A stretch of DNA of 7,590 nt from Pseudomonadota bacterium (GCA_021821425.1 JAKACL010000141.1:1-7590), one strand, 5' to 3'; counted from the first letter of the stretch, positions 1-6,087 are shown. Numbers and translations: made by a program. Notes: a model not told the origin generated them from the letters alone.

Positions 1-947
1 GCCACCTGCTCGCGCAGCTCCAGGATGCGGTCCTGCCAGTAGTGCTGGGTGTTGAACCAGGGGAAGGCGGCGGGGAAGGCGGGGTCGTCCCAGCGCCGGG
101 CCAGCCAGGCGGAGTAGTGCAGCAGCCTGAGGGTGCGCAAGGCCTCGATGAGGTGCAGCTCGCGCCGGTCGAATTCGCAGAAATCCTCATAGCCCGCGAG
201 CACGTCGCTCAGTTGCCGCGTCATGGCGGCGCGGTCGCCCGACAACAGCATCCACAGATCCTGCACAGCGGGGCCGCTGCGGCAGTCGTCGAAGTCGACG
301 AAGTGGGGCCCGTCTTGCGTCCACAGCACGTTGCCCATGTGGCAGTCGCCGTGCAGGCGCAGGACAGCGACCTTGCCGGCGCGGGCGTAGCAGTGGCGCA
401 CGCCCTCCAGTGCCTGCGCCGACACGCTTTCCCAGGCGCTCAGCAGTTCGGGCGGAATCCAGTCGTTTTGCAGCAGCCAGGCGCGCGGCTCCACCCCAAA
501 GCTGTCGATATCGAGCGCCGGACGGTGGCTGAACGGCCGCGCAGCGCCCACCGCGTGGATGCGTCCCATGAAACGTCCCATCCATTCCAGGGTATCGGGG
601 TCGTCGAGCTCCGGCGGGCGCCCGCCCTGGCGCGGATAGACGGCGAAGCGGAAGCCGGAAAATTCGTGCAGGGTTTTGCCGCCCGGTTGCAGCGGCGCCA
701 CCACCGGGATTTCGCGCTCGGCCAGCTCCCGGGTGTAGGCGTGCTCTTCCAGGATGGCTTCATCGCTCCAGCGCGCCGGGCGGTAGAACTTGGCGACTAC
801 CGGCAGGCCGTCTTCCTGACCCACCTGGTAGACCCGGTTCTCGAAGCTGTTGAGCGCCAGCATGCGGCCGTCGCAGCGCAAACCGGTGCTTTCCAACGCA
901 TCCAACACAAGATCGGGGGTGAGGGCGGAAAAAGGGTGTTCGGACAT
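1..947 (-). CDS. srkA: Stress response Ser/Thr kinase SrkA (YihE/RdoA family), 3' end cut by window
   Basis: The ATG at 947 opens a frame that stays open to the window edge and gives 315 residues. The family is about 325-330 long, so only the last few residues are missing. The fold is an aminoglycoside-phosphotransferase-like protein kinase. Visible motifs are the ATP lysine in VAKFYRP (K53), the catalytic loop HGDCHMGN (199-206, with D201 and N206), and the metal-binding DFDD (218-221). The N-terminal stretch around residues 31-43 (ALNSFENRVYQVG) is typical of the family. In E. coli SrkA is a cytoplasmic kinase that counters stress-induced programmed death and lies directly upstream of dsbA. 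Here no dsbA follows within view, because the downstream side lies outside the window. It diverges from the DsrE-like gene across 78 bases. No strong Shine-Dalgarno site precedes the ATG. The family assignment is secure; the role in this organism is inferred. Confidence 0.93.
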   Translation of the reverse strand, partial: MSEHPFSALTPDLVLDALESTGLRCDGRMLALNSFENRVYQVGQEDGLPVVAKFYRPARWSDEAILEEHAYTRELAEREIPVVAPLQPGGKTLHEFSGFRFAVYPRQGGRPPELDDPDTLEWMGRFMGRIHAVGAARPFSHRPALDIDSFGVEPRAWLLQNDWIPPELLSAWESVSAQALEGVRHCYARAGKVAVLRLHGDCHMGNVLWTQDGPHFVDFDDCRSGPAVQDLWMLLSGDRAAMTRQLSDVLAGYEDFCEFDRRELHLIEALRTLRLLHYSAWLARRWDDPAFPAAFPWFNTQHYWQDRILELREQV

Positions 948-1025
948 GGTTCTAATGTACGGGAACAAGTGCCATTCTGGCTTGCCTGAAGCGTAATACA
1001 CTCGGCAAAATATTCCGGAGACGAC

Positions 1026-1532
1026 ATGATACTTCTGCGCGCTGCCCTGCTGTGGCTGTTTACCTGGGGGGTGACGGGCGCGGCTGCCGCCAGCCCGCTG
1101 ACGCTCGAACAGCTGCTGGCCCGGACCACGGCCCCGGCCGGGGTGGTGTTCGAAATCGTCGACCGCGACCCGCAGGCGCTCGAATATGCGCTGCCCTGGG
1201 TGAAGCAGGCGGCGGAAAGGCTGGAAGAGCGCTTCCCGGGCGTGCCCATGGCGCTGGTTTCCCACGGCCAGGAAATGTTCGCCTTGCAGGAAAAGGACAA
1301 GGAAAAGAACGCCGCGCTGCACGAACAGGTGCAAAGCCTCAAGCGCGACAAGGGCATTCCCGTGCACGTGTGCGAAACCTACGCCAGTTGGAAAGGCGTG
1401 GCGCCGGAAGCCTTCCCGTCCTATGTCGACGTCGCGCCCAGCGGGCCGTCGCAGATCAACAACTACCTCGCGCTCGACTACCAGCGCCTGGTGGTGCCGC
1501 GGGCCGCGGTGCTGCGCAAGCAGGGCAAGTAG
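1026..1532 (+). CDS. Exported DsrE-family protein
   Basis: This 168-residue protein begins with a hydrophobic segment (about residues 4-22, ending in small residues) that reads as a Sec signal peptide, so the mature protein is probably periplasmic. The rest fits the DsrE/DsrF-like fold: a first strand with VFEIVDRDPQALEYALP (41-57), a long charged helix, a second strand PMALVSHGQEMFAL (74-87), and a strand with the single cysteine, VHVCETYASW (113-122, C116). The C-terminal part, SQINNYLALDYQRLVVP, is also usual in exported members. Cytoplasmic DsrE/TusD proteins relay sulfur on a conserved cysteine. Whether the exported subgroup carries sulfur is not established, so function stays open. The site CCGGAG at 1015-1020 is an acceptable ribosome binding site five bases before the ATG. 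The TAG stop abuts the stop of the converging gene. Confidence 0.8.
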   Translation: MILLRAALLWLFTWGVTGAAAASPLTLEQLLARTTAPAGVVFEIVDRDPQALEYALPWVKQAAERLEERFPGVPMALVSHGQEMFALQEKDKEKNAALHEQVQSLKRDKGIPVHVCETYASWKGVAPEAFPSYVDVAPSGPSQINNYLALDYQRLVVPRAAVLRKQGK

Positions 1533-1859
1533 CTAGCGGTCCGACATCCCGCAGGGATGGCGGTCCTCGCCGCAGTGGTTGAAGTCGCCGAGCGGGCGGT
1601 TGAAGGTGTATTCGGCCGGTTCCACGATCATGTGTTGCGCGGCTTCGTCGGCGCTGCCGCTGGGCAGGGTGAAGGGCAGGGTCACGACCGTCACCACCGC
1701 GCCCAGTATCGTACCCACCAGCCCGAGCGGCCGCATCACCACGGCATCGACCACCATGTCCGTGCCCTTGTCGCCACTGATGCTGTCGTCCGCCAGAGCC
1801 GGGCAGGGCGCGGCCAGCGCCAGCATCAGCGCGGCGCAGACGAGATTTCCGCTGCTCAT
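1533..1859 (-). CDS. Small exported or membrane protein of unknown function
   Basis: The product has 108 residues. An N-terminal hydrophobic segment ends in ALA (about 21-23), which resembles a signal peptidase I site before DDSISGDKG. A second hydrophobic stretch follows at about 41-63 and is the most conserved-looking part (VMRPLGLVGTILGAVVTVVTLPF). The motif EPAEYTFNRPLGDF (80-93) follows, and then a short tail with two cysteines (C96, C103). Small proteobacterial proteins with this MRPLGL / EPxxYTFxRPLGDF pattern are usually annotated as hypothetical, and I know no function for them. The ATG overlaps the TGA of the HicA-like gene (ATGA), so the two are probably translated together. The tail end meets the stop of the DsrE-like gene with no base between. 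If the first segment is not cleaved, the protein could span the membrane twice. Confidence 0.75.
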   Translation of the reverse strand: MSSGNLVCAALMLALAAPCPALADDSISGDKGTDMVVDAVVMRPLGLVGTILGAVVTVVTLPFTLPSGSADEAAQHMIVEPAEYTFNRPLGDFNHCGEDRHPCGMSDR

Positions 1860-2110
1860 TTCTTCATCCCGGCTGCAATCAGAAAATCCCGCACGTGCCG
1901 GAGTTCGTCCTTGGTGCAGGTCGAACTGTTGTGCGGGCGGTGGATGAAGCCTTCCATGCCGTTCAGCACCACGCGAAAACTTGCGCCGTGATGCGGTTCC
2001 ACCCTGGCGCCCAGATGCGCAAGCATGGCCTCGACTTCACGCCAGTGCACGTTGCCGCTCACGGGGCCGTGAAAGATCGAGTTCAACAGGTTTTCGTGCT
2101 TGTGGCTCAT
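1856..2110 (-). CDS. HicA-like (PF07927-type) small protein without a HicB partner
   Basis: I place the start at the ATG at 2110, giving 84 residues beginning MSHKHENLL, because family members start this way and match from there on. In-frame ATGs at 2143 and 2173 would add 11 or 21 residues unlike the family. The body reads VSGNVHWREVEAMLAHLGA (17-35), then PHHGASFRVVLNG (39-51) and HRPHNSSTCTKDELRHVRDFL (57-77). This is the pattern of HicA-related proteins with a dsRBD-like fold. Classical HicA is an mRNA interferase using a histidine in a GSHH-like segment and is held in check by an adjacent HicB. Here no HicB is present on either side, and H40/H41 sit where the catalytic histidine might be. 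The gene is instead joined by ATGA to a small exported protein. A housekeeping RNA-binding role is as likely as a toxin. The ribosome binding site is weak. Confidence 0.72.
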   Translation of the reverse strand: MSHKHENLLNSIFHGPVSGNVHWREVEAMLAHLGARVEPHHGASFRVVLNGMEGFIHRPHNSSTCTKDELRHVRDFLIAAGMKK

Positions 2111-2187
2111 GAAAATCCCGATGTCTTGAACACTTTCCAGCATAGAACCTGGAAGGGCACAACGCGAGCCCATGCCGGCCGTTTTCC

Positions 2188-2216
2188 TTGCTAAATCAGG
2201 ACCATAGCCTCATACT
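2188..2216 (+). promoter_or_regulatory. Candidate sigma-70 promoter for infA
   Basis: A -35-like TTGCTA (2188-2193, four of six consensus bases) and a -10-like CATACT (2211-2216, four of six) are separated by exactly 17 bases. Transcription would begin near 2223, about 175 bases before the infA start codon. This is a pattern match by eye only and is untested. Confidence 0.45.
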
Positions 2217-2222
2217 GCCCGC

Positions 2223-2398
2223 ACGTATTGCTCTTTTGGTCAGTCTTCTGCGCCCCTCTCGGGCTTTCTGTCGGCTTTCCTCATCGGCTCTCATGACGCG
2301 CCCACAAGGCGCGGCCGCCGCAGCCCAGGCTGTGTCCATCGCAACTCACAGCCGCACGCAACGCACCGTCGCGTCGGCCCAGCACGAGGAAACAAACC
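2223..2398 (+). promoter_or_regulatory. Long infA leader with inverted repeats
   Basis: There is no convincing gene in 2111-2398, the longest non-coding stretch of the window. From the candidate start site the leader opens with a pyrimidine-rich part (about 2230-2292) holding three near-copies of GGCTTT/CGGCTTT/CGGCTCT. Two perfect inverted repeats follow: CGCGCC (2297-2302) with GGCGCG (2308-2313) around a five-base loop, and GGCTGTG (2328-2334) with CACAGCC (2347-2353) around a twelve-base loop. A weak four-pair stem is possible at 2252-2264. GAGGA at 2386-2390 is a good ribosome binding site eight bases before the ATG. Long structured leaders are known upstream of cold-shock genes, so this may control infA translation. 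That is inference; no named RNA family was recognised. Confidence 0.45.
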
Positions 2399-2659
2399 AT
2401 GTCCAAGGAAGAACTGATCGAAATGGAAGGCGTCGTCAACGAGGTCCTGCCGCAGACCCGCTTCCGCGTCACCCTCGACAACGGCATCGAGATCATCGCC
2501 TATGCTTCGGGCAAGATGCGCAAGCACCGCATCCGCATCCTGGCCGGCGACAAGGTCACCCTGGAAATGTCGCCTTACGATCTGAGCAAGGGCCGCATCA
2601 ATTTCCGCCACAAGGATGCCAACGCTCAGCCGCGTCCGGCTGCGGCCAGAAGGTATTGA
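2399..2659 (+). CDS. infA: Translation initiation factor IF-1
   Basis: IF-1 binds the 30S A site with IF-2 and IF-3 during initiation. The 86 residues begin [18 protein letters not shown] and carry the whole S1-type OB fold: RFRVTLDNG (21-29), [17 protein letters not shown] (37-53) and [14 protein letters not shown] (58-71). Canonical IF-1 has 72 residues. This one adds a proline/alanine/arginine-rich tail (about 72-86), as seen in the second infA copy of many betaproteobacteria, where the canonical copy sits by the ribosomal protein genes. The start is fixed by GAGGA eight bases upstream and by family alignment. The gene is 22 bases upstream of the zinc-motif gene, probably in one transcript, and is preceded by a long leader. 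Identity is certain; being a second paralog is inferred because no ribosomal genes are nearby. Confidence 0.97.
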   Translation: MSKEELIEMEGVVNEVLPQTRFRVTLDNGIEIIAYASGKMRKHRIRILAGDKVTLEMSPYDLSKGRINFRHKDANAQPRPAAARRY

Positions 2660-2681
2660 GCACGCCCCCTGCGCCAGGCTC

Positions 2682-2939
2682 ATGAGCAGCACAGCCAAAG
2701 CCCATCCCCTCGGTGTTTGCAAGACCTGCGGCGGCATTACCTACAGCGTCGAAGCGGTCAACAAACGCTGCGGCCGCAGCCCCAACGGCCACCGCTGCAG
2801 CGGCAAGTTTGCCAATGCCTCGCGTGACAGCGACTGGAAAGTCTGCACCAGCTGCTGTGGCACCGGCATGCACGGCAAGGCGCCGTGCGTGTATTGCCGC
2901 GGCATCGGCTGGAATCTGAGCAAACCCTGGATTATCTAA
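2682..2939 (+). CDS. Small cysteine-rich protein with DnaJ-type zinc motifs
   Basis: The ATG at 2682 (22 bases after the infA stop) gives 85 residues. An upstream in-frame ATG at 2616 lies inside infA and adds no recognisable sequence, so I prefer 2682, although its ribosome binding site is weak. There are nine cysteines. CKTCGG (13-18), CTSCCGTG (55-62) and CVYCRGIG (69-76) follow the CxxCxG(xG) pattern of the DnaJ zinc domain, and C30 and C39 lie between them. This suggests two bound zinc ions. There is no J-domain or other DnaJ part and no signal peptide, so it is a free-standing cytoplasmic zinc-motif protein. Such modules bind unfolded protein or nucleic acid. Following infA, a role near translation or cold response is possible but speculative. 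Its stop overlaps the stop of the converging YdjM-like gene by a few bases. Confidence 0.8.
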   Translation: MSSTAKAHPLGVCKTCGGITYSVEAVNKRCGRSPNGHRCSGKFANASRDSDWKVCTSCCGTGMHGKAPCVYCRGIGWNLSKPWII

Positions 2940-3934
2940 GGCTTGCCCAGCAGCATGTCGAGGAAGGCCTGGCGCTGGGCGCCGTCGTGCTCGCGGAAAG
3001 TTACAAAGGGCGCGTGTTCATCCTGTCTTTCCAGGTCTAAACGGATGCCCCACAGCGGCAGGGTGCTGTTCGGCAGCAGAGCATAGCGCACGTCGCCCAG
3101 GACGTCCGGGTGCTCGGGATGGCGCGCCGCGAAGCCGTCGGAGAAATGCGTGAAGCGCCCGATGTCGCGTGCCAGCACCGAGCCCGGTTTCAGCCCGGGC
3201 AGGTTTGCCGGCGTGAACTGCGGCAGGGTGCCGCCTGCGTATGTCCTTGGCGCCGTCAGCAAACCTGCGCGCACGGCATCGACATGATATCGGCCGCCGC
3301 TGGCATAGATGGAACGCCACAACAGCAGGTTGCCCAGGGTCGGGTGCACCACCAGGCGCTCGACGGAGTGGCCGCGGCTTAGCGCCAGGGTGCGCGCCTC
3401 GGCTTCGGCACGATCGCGCTGCACCACGCCGAACAGGAGATAGAGCAGCGCCAGTGCCAGTGCGAGCCGCGCCGGCAGCGTGTGTTTGCGGGCCGTGGCC
3501 AGGGCAAGGCCCGCGGCCAGTGTCAGGGTAAACACCGGGTCGACGATGGCGATCACGTTCCAGGCAATGCGCGCCTCGCTGAAGGGCCACAGCAGGCTGG
3601 TGCCGTAGCTGGTGCAGGCATCGATCAGGCCGCTGGGAAAATAGCCGAGCAGGGAGAACAGATACAGTGCGCGGAAATCGAGGCGGCGCCGCGCCAGCGG
3701 CCAGGCGAGCAGGGCCGCGATCAGGCCGCCAAGGGGGATGAATATCAGCGCATGGCTGAAGTGGCGATGGAAATCGAGAAACAGCAGCGCATCATCCGAG
3801 GAGCGGATCAGTGCGTCGGCATCGGCCAGCAGGCCGGCAAAAAAGCCGACTGCCACCGCCGTGCGCAATTGTTGCGGCCTGGCGAAACTGCCTGCGACGA
3901 TCGCGCCCGCCAGCCCCTGGGTGAGAATGTCCAT
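2936..3934 (-). CDS. YdjM-like (PF04307) inner-membrane metal-dependent hydrolase
   Basis: The product has 332 residues. The N-terminal half is a membrane domain with hydrophobic segments near 4-15, 25-38, 62-80, 90-108, 124-147 and 155-171. It carries the acidic pair DAD (38-40), the histidine cluster HRHFSH (56-61) and SGLIDACTSYGT (101-112), which match the predicted metal site of the family. The C-terminal half (about 172-332) is soluble, has many histidines, and makes the protein much longer than E. coli YdjM (about 196 residues). Longer family members exist. The LexA-regulated family name comes from E. coli; no LexA box is evident here and the substrate is unknown. This is the last gene of the five-gene operon, starting two bases after the amidohydrolase stop, with no own promoter visible. 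Confidence 0.85.
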   Translation of the reverse strand: MDILTQGLAGAIVAGSFARPQQLRTAVAVGFFAGLLADADALIRSSDDALLFLDFHRHFSHALIFIPLGGLIAALLAWPLARRRLDFRALYLFSLLGYFPSGLIDACTSYGTSLLWPFSEARIAWNVIAIVDPVFTLTLAAGLALATARKHTLPARLALALALLYLLFGVVQRDRAEAEARTLALSRGHSVERLVVHPTLGNLLLWRSIYASGGRYHVDAVRAGLLTAPRTYAGGTLPQFTPANLPGLKPGSVLARDIGRFTHFSDGFAARHPEHPDVLGDVRYALLPNSTLPLWGIRLDLERQDEHAPFVTFREHDGAQRQAFLDMLLGKP

Positions 3935-3936
3935 GC

Positions 3937-4815
3937 CTAATTCTTCTCGATTTGCGGCATTGTATCCGGCCGGCCCTGCCTGCCCAGGAAGGTTTCGAAC
4001 AGCTGCGCGGCATTGTCGTGCAGCAGCTTGCGCTGCACTTCCTGCGGCAGCGCGGATGCCCAGGTGCGGATTTCATGCGCCACCTCGCCATAGTGCTGCC
4101 AGCGGTTGAGGCTGAAGGTGTCGACGGCTGCGAGAAAACTGTCGGGATAGCGCAGGAACAGTGCGCGCCAGGCCGGCAGCAGCTTGCCGCCGGGTGCGAT
4201 GCGCTCGTCGCGCACCGAGGTGTCGATCCACAGCCTGCCGCGATGGCGCTCCAGCATGGCGGCCAGCGTTTCCGGCACCGGCTCGGTGCCGAGGTGCGCC
4301 CACAGCACGCGCAGCTCGGGCGCCAGTTCGAACGCCCGGTCGATGACCGCTGCATCGCCATGGAGCATCAGTACCAGGTTGTTCGCTTCCGCCAGTTTTG
4401 CCAGTTCGGCGAACACCGGGCTGCCGGCGTCCCTGGTAAAAAGATGCAGTTCGCCCAGCCCGGCCCAACTGCCGCTTTTCAGCCAGGCCGCCGCTTTTCC
4501 GGGCAGTGCGGCGTCGTGCATCCAGTCGGCCTTGGTGGTGCCTGACTCATACACGCCCAGAAAGGGGATGATCCGTTCCGGCGCATAGCGGTACAAATCC
4601 TGCGCCAGTTCAGGGGGGAAGCCGATGGCCACGAGACGGCGCACGCCGGCCTTGTCCAACTGCGCGATGATGGCTGGCGGCGGCAGGGCTGCGGCATCTT
4701 CCGCGCTGTAATGCGCATGCGCGTCGATCACCGGCGGCAAGTCTGAAGCGAATAGCGGCAGGGAAGCCGCCAGCATGGCCGCAGCCAGCAGGTGCGTGAA
4801 CTCAGTCCACCTCAT
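3937..4815 (-). CDS. Exported amidohydrolase-superfamily protein (PF04909-like)
   Basis: The protein has 292 residues and a signal-peptide-like start (hydrophobic residues 8-22, ending LFAS-D), so it probably works in the periplasm. The TIM-barrel metal-site pattern is visible: DAHAH (31-35, H33 and H35), GELHLF (121-126), MLHGD (150-154, H152), WAHLG (172-176, H174) and VDTF (231-234, D232). That fits the Amidohydrolase_2 type, which covers hydrolases and decarboxylases, and I cannot name the substrate. The ATG lies 14 bases inside the end of the DsbA-like gene, so translation is likely coupled. AAGG nine bases upstream can serve as ribosome binding site. A start at residue 14 would destroy most of the signal peptide, so the upstream ATG is preferred. 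Export is a little unusual for this superfamily. Confidence 0.85.
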   Translation of the reverse strand: MRWTEFTHLLAAAMLAASLPLFASDLPPVIDAHAHYSAEDAAALPPPAIIAQLDKAGVRRLVAIGFPPELAQDLYRYAPERIIPFLGVYESGTTKADWMHDAALPGKAAAWLKSGSWAGLGELHLFTRDAGSPVFAELAKLAEANNLVLMLHGDAAVIDRAFELAPELRVLWAHLGTEPVPETLAAMLERHRGRLWIDTSVRDERIAPGGKLLPAWRALFLRYPDSFLAAVDTFSLNRWQHYGEVAHEIRTWASALPQEVQRKLLHDNAAQLFETFLGRQGRPDTMPQIEKN

Positions 4816-5437
4816 TCAGCCTTGCATCCAGTGCGGCCTTGATTTCTGCCAGCGGCTGCCAGCCGCGGGTGACGAGATGCAGCCGGTCGCCCTGCTGCAG
4901 GATCAGGGTGGGAAAGCCGCGCACGCCGGCCCGGCGCGCATGTTTGAAATGCGCCAGGGTTTTGCTGGGCGTGTCGTCGGCTGCGAAGGCTTGCAGGAAA
5001 GCCGTGCGATCGAGGCCGATGCCGGCGGCGAGTTCGGCCAGGACTTCGGCCCGGGTGACGTCGCGCCCCTCGGCATAGAAGGCCGACTGGATGGCCTTGA
5101 ACATGGGGGAAATCCGTTCCTGATCAAGGCTGCCGGCGGCAAGCACGGCGCGGCTGGCGGGTTCGGTGTCGTACACGAAGCCCTCCGGCATGGCGCCTTC
5201 GAAGCGGAAGGGCTGTCCGCTTCTTTCATGCACCTCGCGCCAGTGGTGCAGGATTTCCTCGCGCTGCGACGGTGTTTGCGGCGCCGTGTCGGCGCGCAGG
5301 CCGCCCAGCACCAGGGCGGTTCTCAGGCGCGGGCGATAGCTTTCGCGCACGGCCTCGATCACCGGGGCGAAGCCCCAGCACCACGAACACATGGGGTCGG
5401 CGAAATACCACAGCAGGGGCGGGCTCGTGCTGTCCAT
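4802..5437 (-). CDS. Cytoplasmic DsbA-family oxidoreductase (FrnE-like)
   Basis: The product has 211 residues and no signal peptide. The N-terminal strand LLWYFADPMCSWCWGFAP carries the redox pair C17-S-W-C20 at the head of a helix, as in thioredoxin folds. A helical insertion follows (about 55-165), and the conserved cis-proline loop is GVRGFPTLIL (171-180, P176). The arrangement matches the DsbA-like/HCCA-isomerase/FrnE group, which are cytoplasmic thiol oxidoreductases or isomerases. Some are linked to oxidative stress and some to glutathione-dependent isomerisation. The ATG shares one base with the stop of the 28-residue peptide (TGATG), and its end overlaps the amidohydrolase start by 14 bases, so it is tightly coupled on both sides. 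The enzyme class is secure; the substrate is not. Confidence 0.9.
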   Translation of the reverse strand: MDSTSPPLLWYFADPMCSWCWGFAPVIEAVRESYRPRLRTALVLGGLRADTAPQTPSQREEILHHWREVHERSGQPFRFEGAMPEGFVYDTEPASRAVLAAGSLDQERISPMFKAIQSAFYAEGRDVTRAEVLAELAAGIGLDRTAFLQAFAADDTPSKTLAHFKHARRAGVRGFPTLILQQGDRLHLVTRGWQPLAEIKAALDARLNEVD

Positions 5438-5523
5438 CAGTGCGCATCGAGCAGCCAGATCAGCAGGCCGCCCGCGCCCAGGCAGATGGCGCAGGCGAGG
5501 ATGAGTTTGGCGTACTTCGGCAT
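5437..5523 (-). CDS. 28-residue single-span membrane peptide
   Basis: An ATG at 5523 opens a 28-codon frame ending in TGA at 5437. The peptide has a short positive N terminus (MPKYAK), one hydrophobic span (about residues 7-25, with two cysteines C11 and C14 and a GAGG turn), and an acidic end (DAH). This is the charge pattern of a small inner-membrane protein with its N terminus in the cytoplasm. It fills the gap between two genes exactly: its ATG comes one base after the DUF1993 stop, and its TGA overlaps the next ATG (TGATG). Such spacing is hard to explain if the frame is not translated. It has no ribosome binding site of its own, so translation probably depends on the ribosome ending the DUF1993 gene. 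I recognise no family. Confidence 0.7.
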   Translation of the reverse strand: MPKYAKLILACAICLGAGGLLIWLLDAH

Positions 5524-5524
5524 G

Positions 5525-6031
5525 TTACTTGTTGCCGAGGTAATCCTTCTTGCCCAGTTCCACGCCGTTGTGGCGCAGCATGTCGTAGGCCGTGGTGATG
5601 TGGAAAAAGAAGTTCGGCAGCACGCGGTTGAGCAGGTATTCCTGGCCCTTGTAGCTCAGCGTGGTTTCGCCGCGCTTGATGCTGATTTCCCTCTCCTCGC
5701 TGCCGTCGATCTGCTCGGGCTTGAAGCCATTCACGTAGTCGATGGTCTTTTGCACGCGCGCGATCAGCTCGGGGAAGCTCTGCTCGGTGTTTTCCGACTT
5801 GGGCGGCTCGGTGCCGGCGAGGTAGGCGCTGCCGTTTTTGGCCGCGTCGGTGGCGATGTGGATCTGTTTCCAGAAGGGGTACATGTCCGGGTAAAACCGG
5901 AACTGGGTCAGCGCCGCCGGATCGATTTTGCGTTCTTCGCAATGTGCCGCCGCCTTGTCCAGAATCGCAGTCAGGTTGGCCAGCATGCGGGTAAAAACCG
6001 GCACCGAAATCTGGTACATCGAAACAGCCAT
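5525..6031 (-). CDS. DUF1993 (DinB-like fold) protein
   Basis: The protein has 168 residues, the usual family length, and no signal peptide. Family patterns are MYQISVPVFTRMLANL (5-20), RFYPDMYPFWKQIHIATDAAK (45-65, H58), and the conserved end FFFHITTAYDMLRHNGVELGKKDYLG (141-166, H144 and H154). DUF1993 is related to the DinB/YfiT four-helix metalloenzyme fold, and the histidines could bind a metal, but no activity is known. AGGAG (6042-6038 on this strand) lies six bases before the ATG and fixes the start. It is the first gene of the five-gene minus-strand operon. Confidence 0.9.
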   Translation of the reverse strand: MAVSMYQISVPVFTRMLANLTAILDKAAAHCEERKIDPAALTQFRFYPDMYPFWKQIHIATDAAKNGSAYLAGTEPPKSENTEQSFPELIARVQKTIDYVNGFKPEQIDGSEEREISIKRGETTLSYKGQEYLLNRVLPNFFFHITTAYDMLRHNGVELGKKDYLGNK

Positions 6032-6057
6032 GTCTCGCTCCTGTAATGACTATTGAG

Positions 6058-6083
6058 AAAAAATCCTGAAAAAATAACAGGAT
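6058..6083 (-). terminator. Terminator- or attenuator-like hairpin with T-tract
   Basis: Read on the minus strand, ATCCTG (6083-6078) and CAGGAT (6068-6063) form a perfect six-pair stem around a nine-base T-rich loop. A run of T follows (six, counting the last stem base) to 6058. The stem is short and only half GC, so as a terminator it would be weak. It sits 27 bases before the DUF1993 start. It could stop transcripts arriving from the acetyltransferase gene, act as a leader attenuator, or be a palindromic operator. Confidence 0.35.
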
Positions 6084-6087
6084 ACCC

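Noticed and set aside
42..989. Plus-strand open frame of 315 residues
   Set aside because: It mirrors the srkA gene on the other strand. Its translation has no recognisable domain and is rich in Ala, Gly, Val, His and Gln, as shadow frames in GC-rich DNA are.
982..1011. TTGCCT and CAAAAT with 18 bases between, as a promoter for the DsrE-like gene
   Set aside because: The start site would fall near 1018, inside the ribosome binding site (1015-1020), leaving no usable leader.
797..1357. Minus-strand frame of 186 residues across the srkA/DsrE-like intergenic region
   Set aside because: It overlaps both recognised genes on the wrong frame and has a serine/alanine-rich shadow composition.
1544..1559. 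CATCC/GGATG inverted repeat near the end of the small exported protein gene as a terminator
   Set aside because: The stem is only five pairs, lies inside the coding region, and has no T-run on either strand.
2188..2685. Plus-strand frame of 165 residues running from the promoter region through infA in another frame
   Set aside because: It begins at a TTG without ribosome binding site and overlaps infA out of frame, with no recognisable domain.
4775..6046. Plus-strand open frame of 423 residues
   Set aside because: It lies opposite three recognised genes (amidohydrolase start, DsbA-like, DUF1993) and has low-complexity composition with no domain, so it is a shadow.
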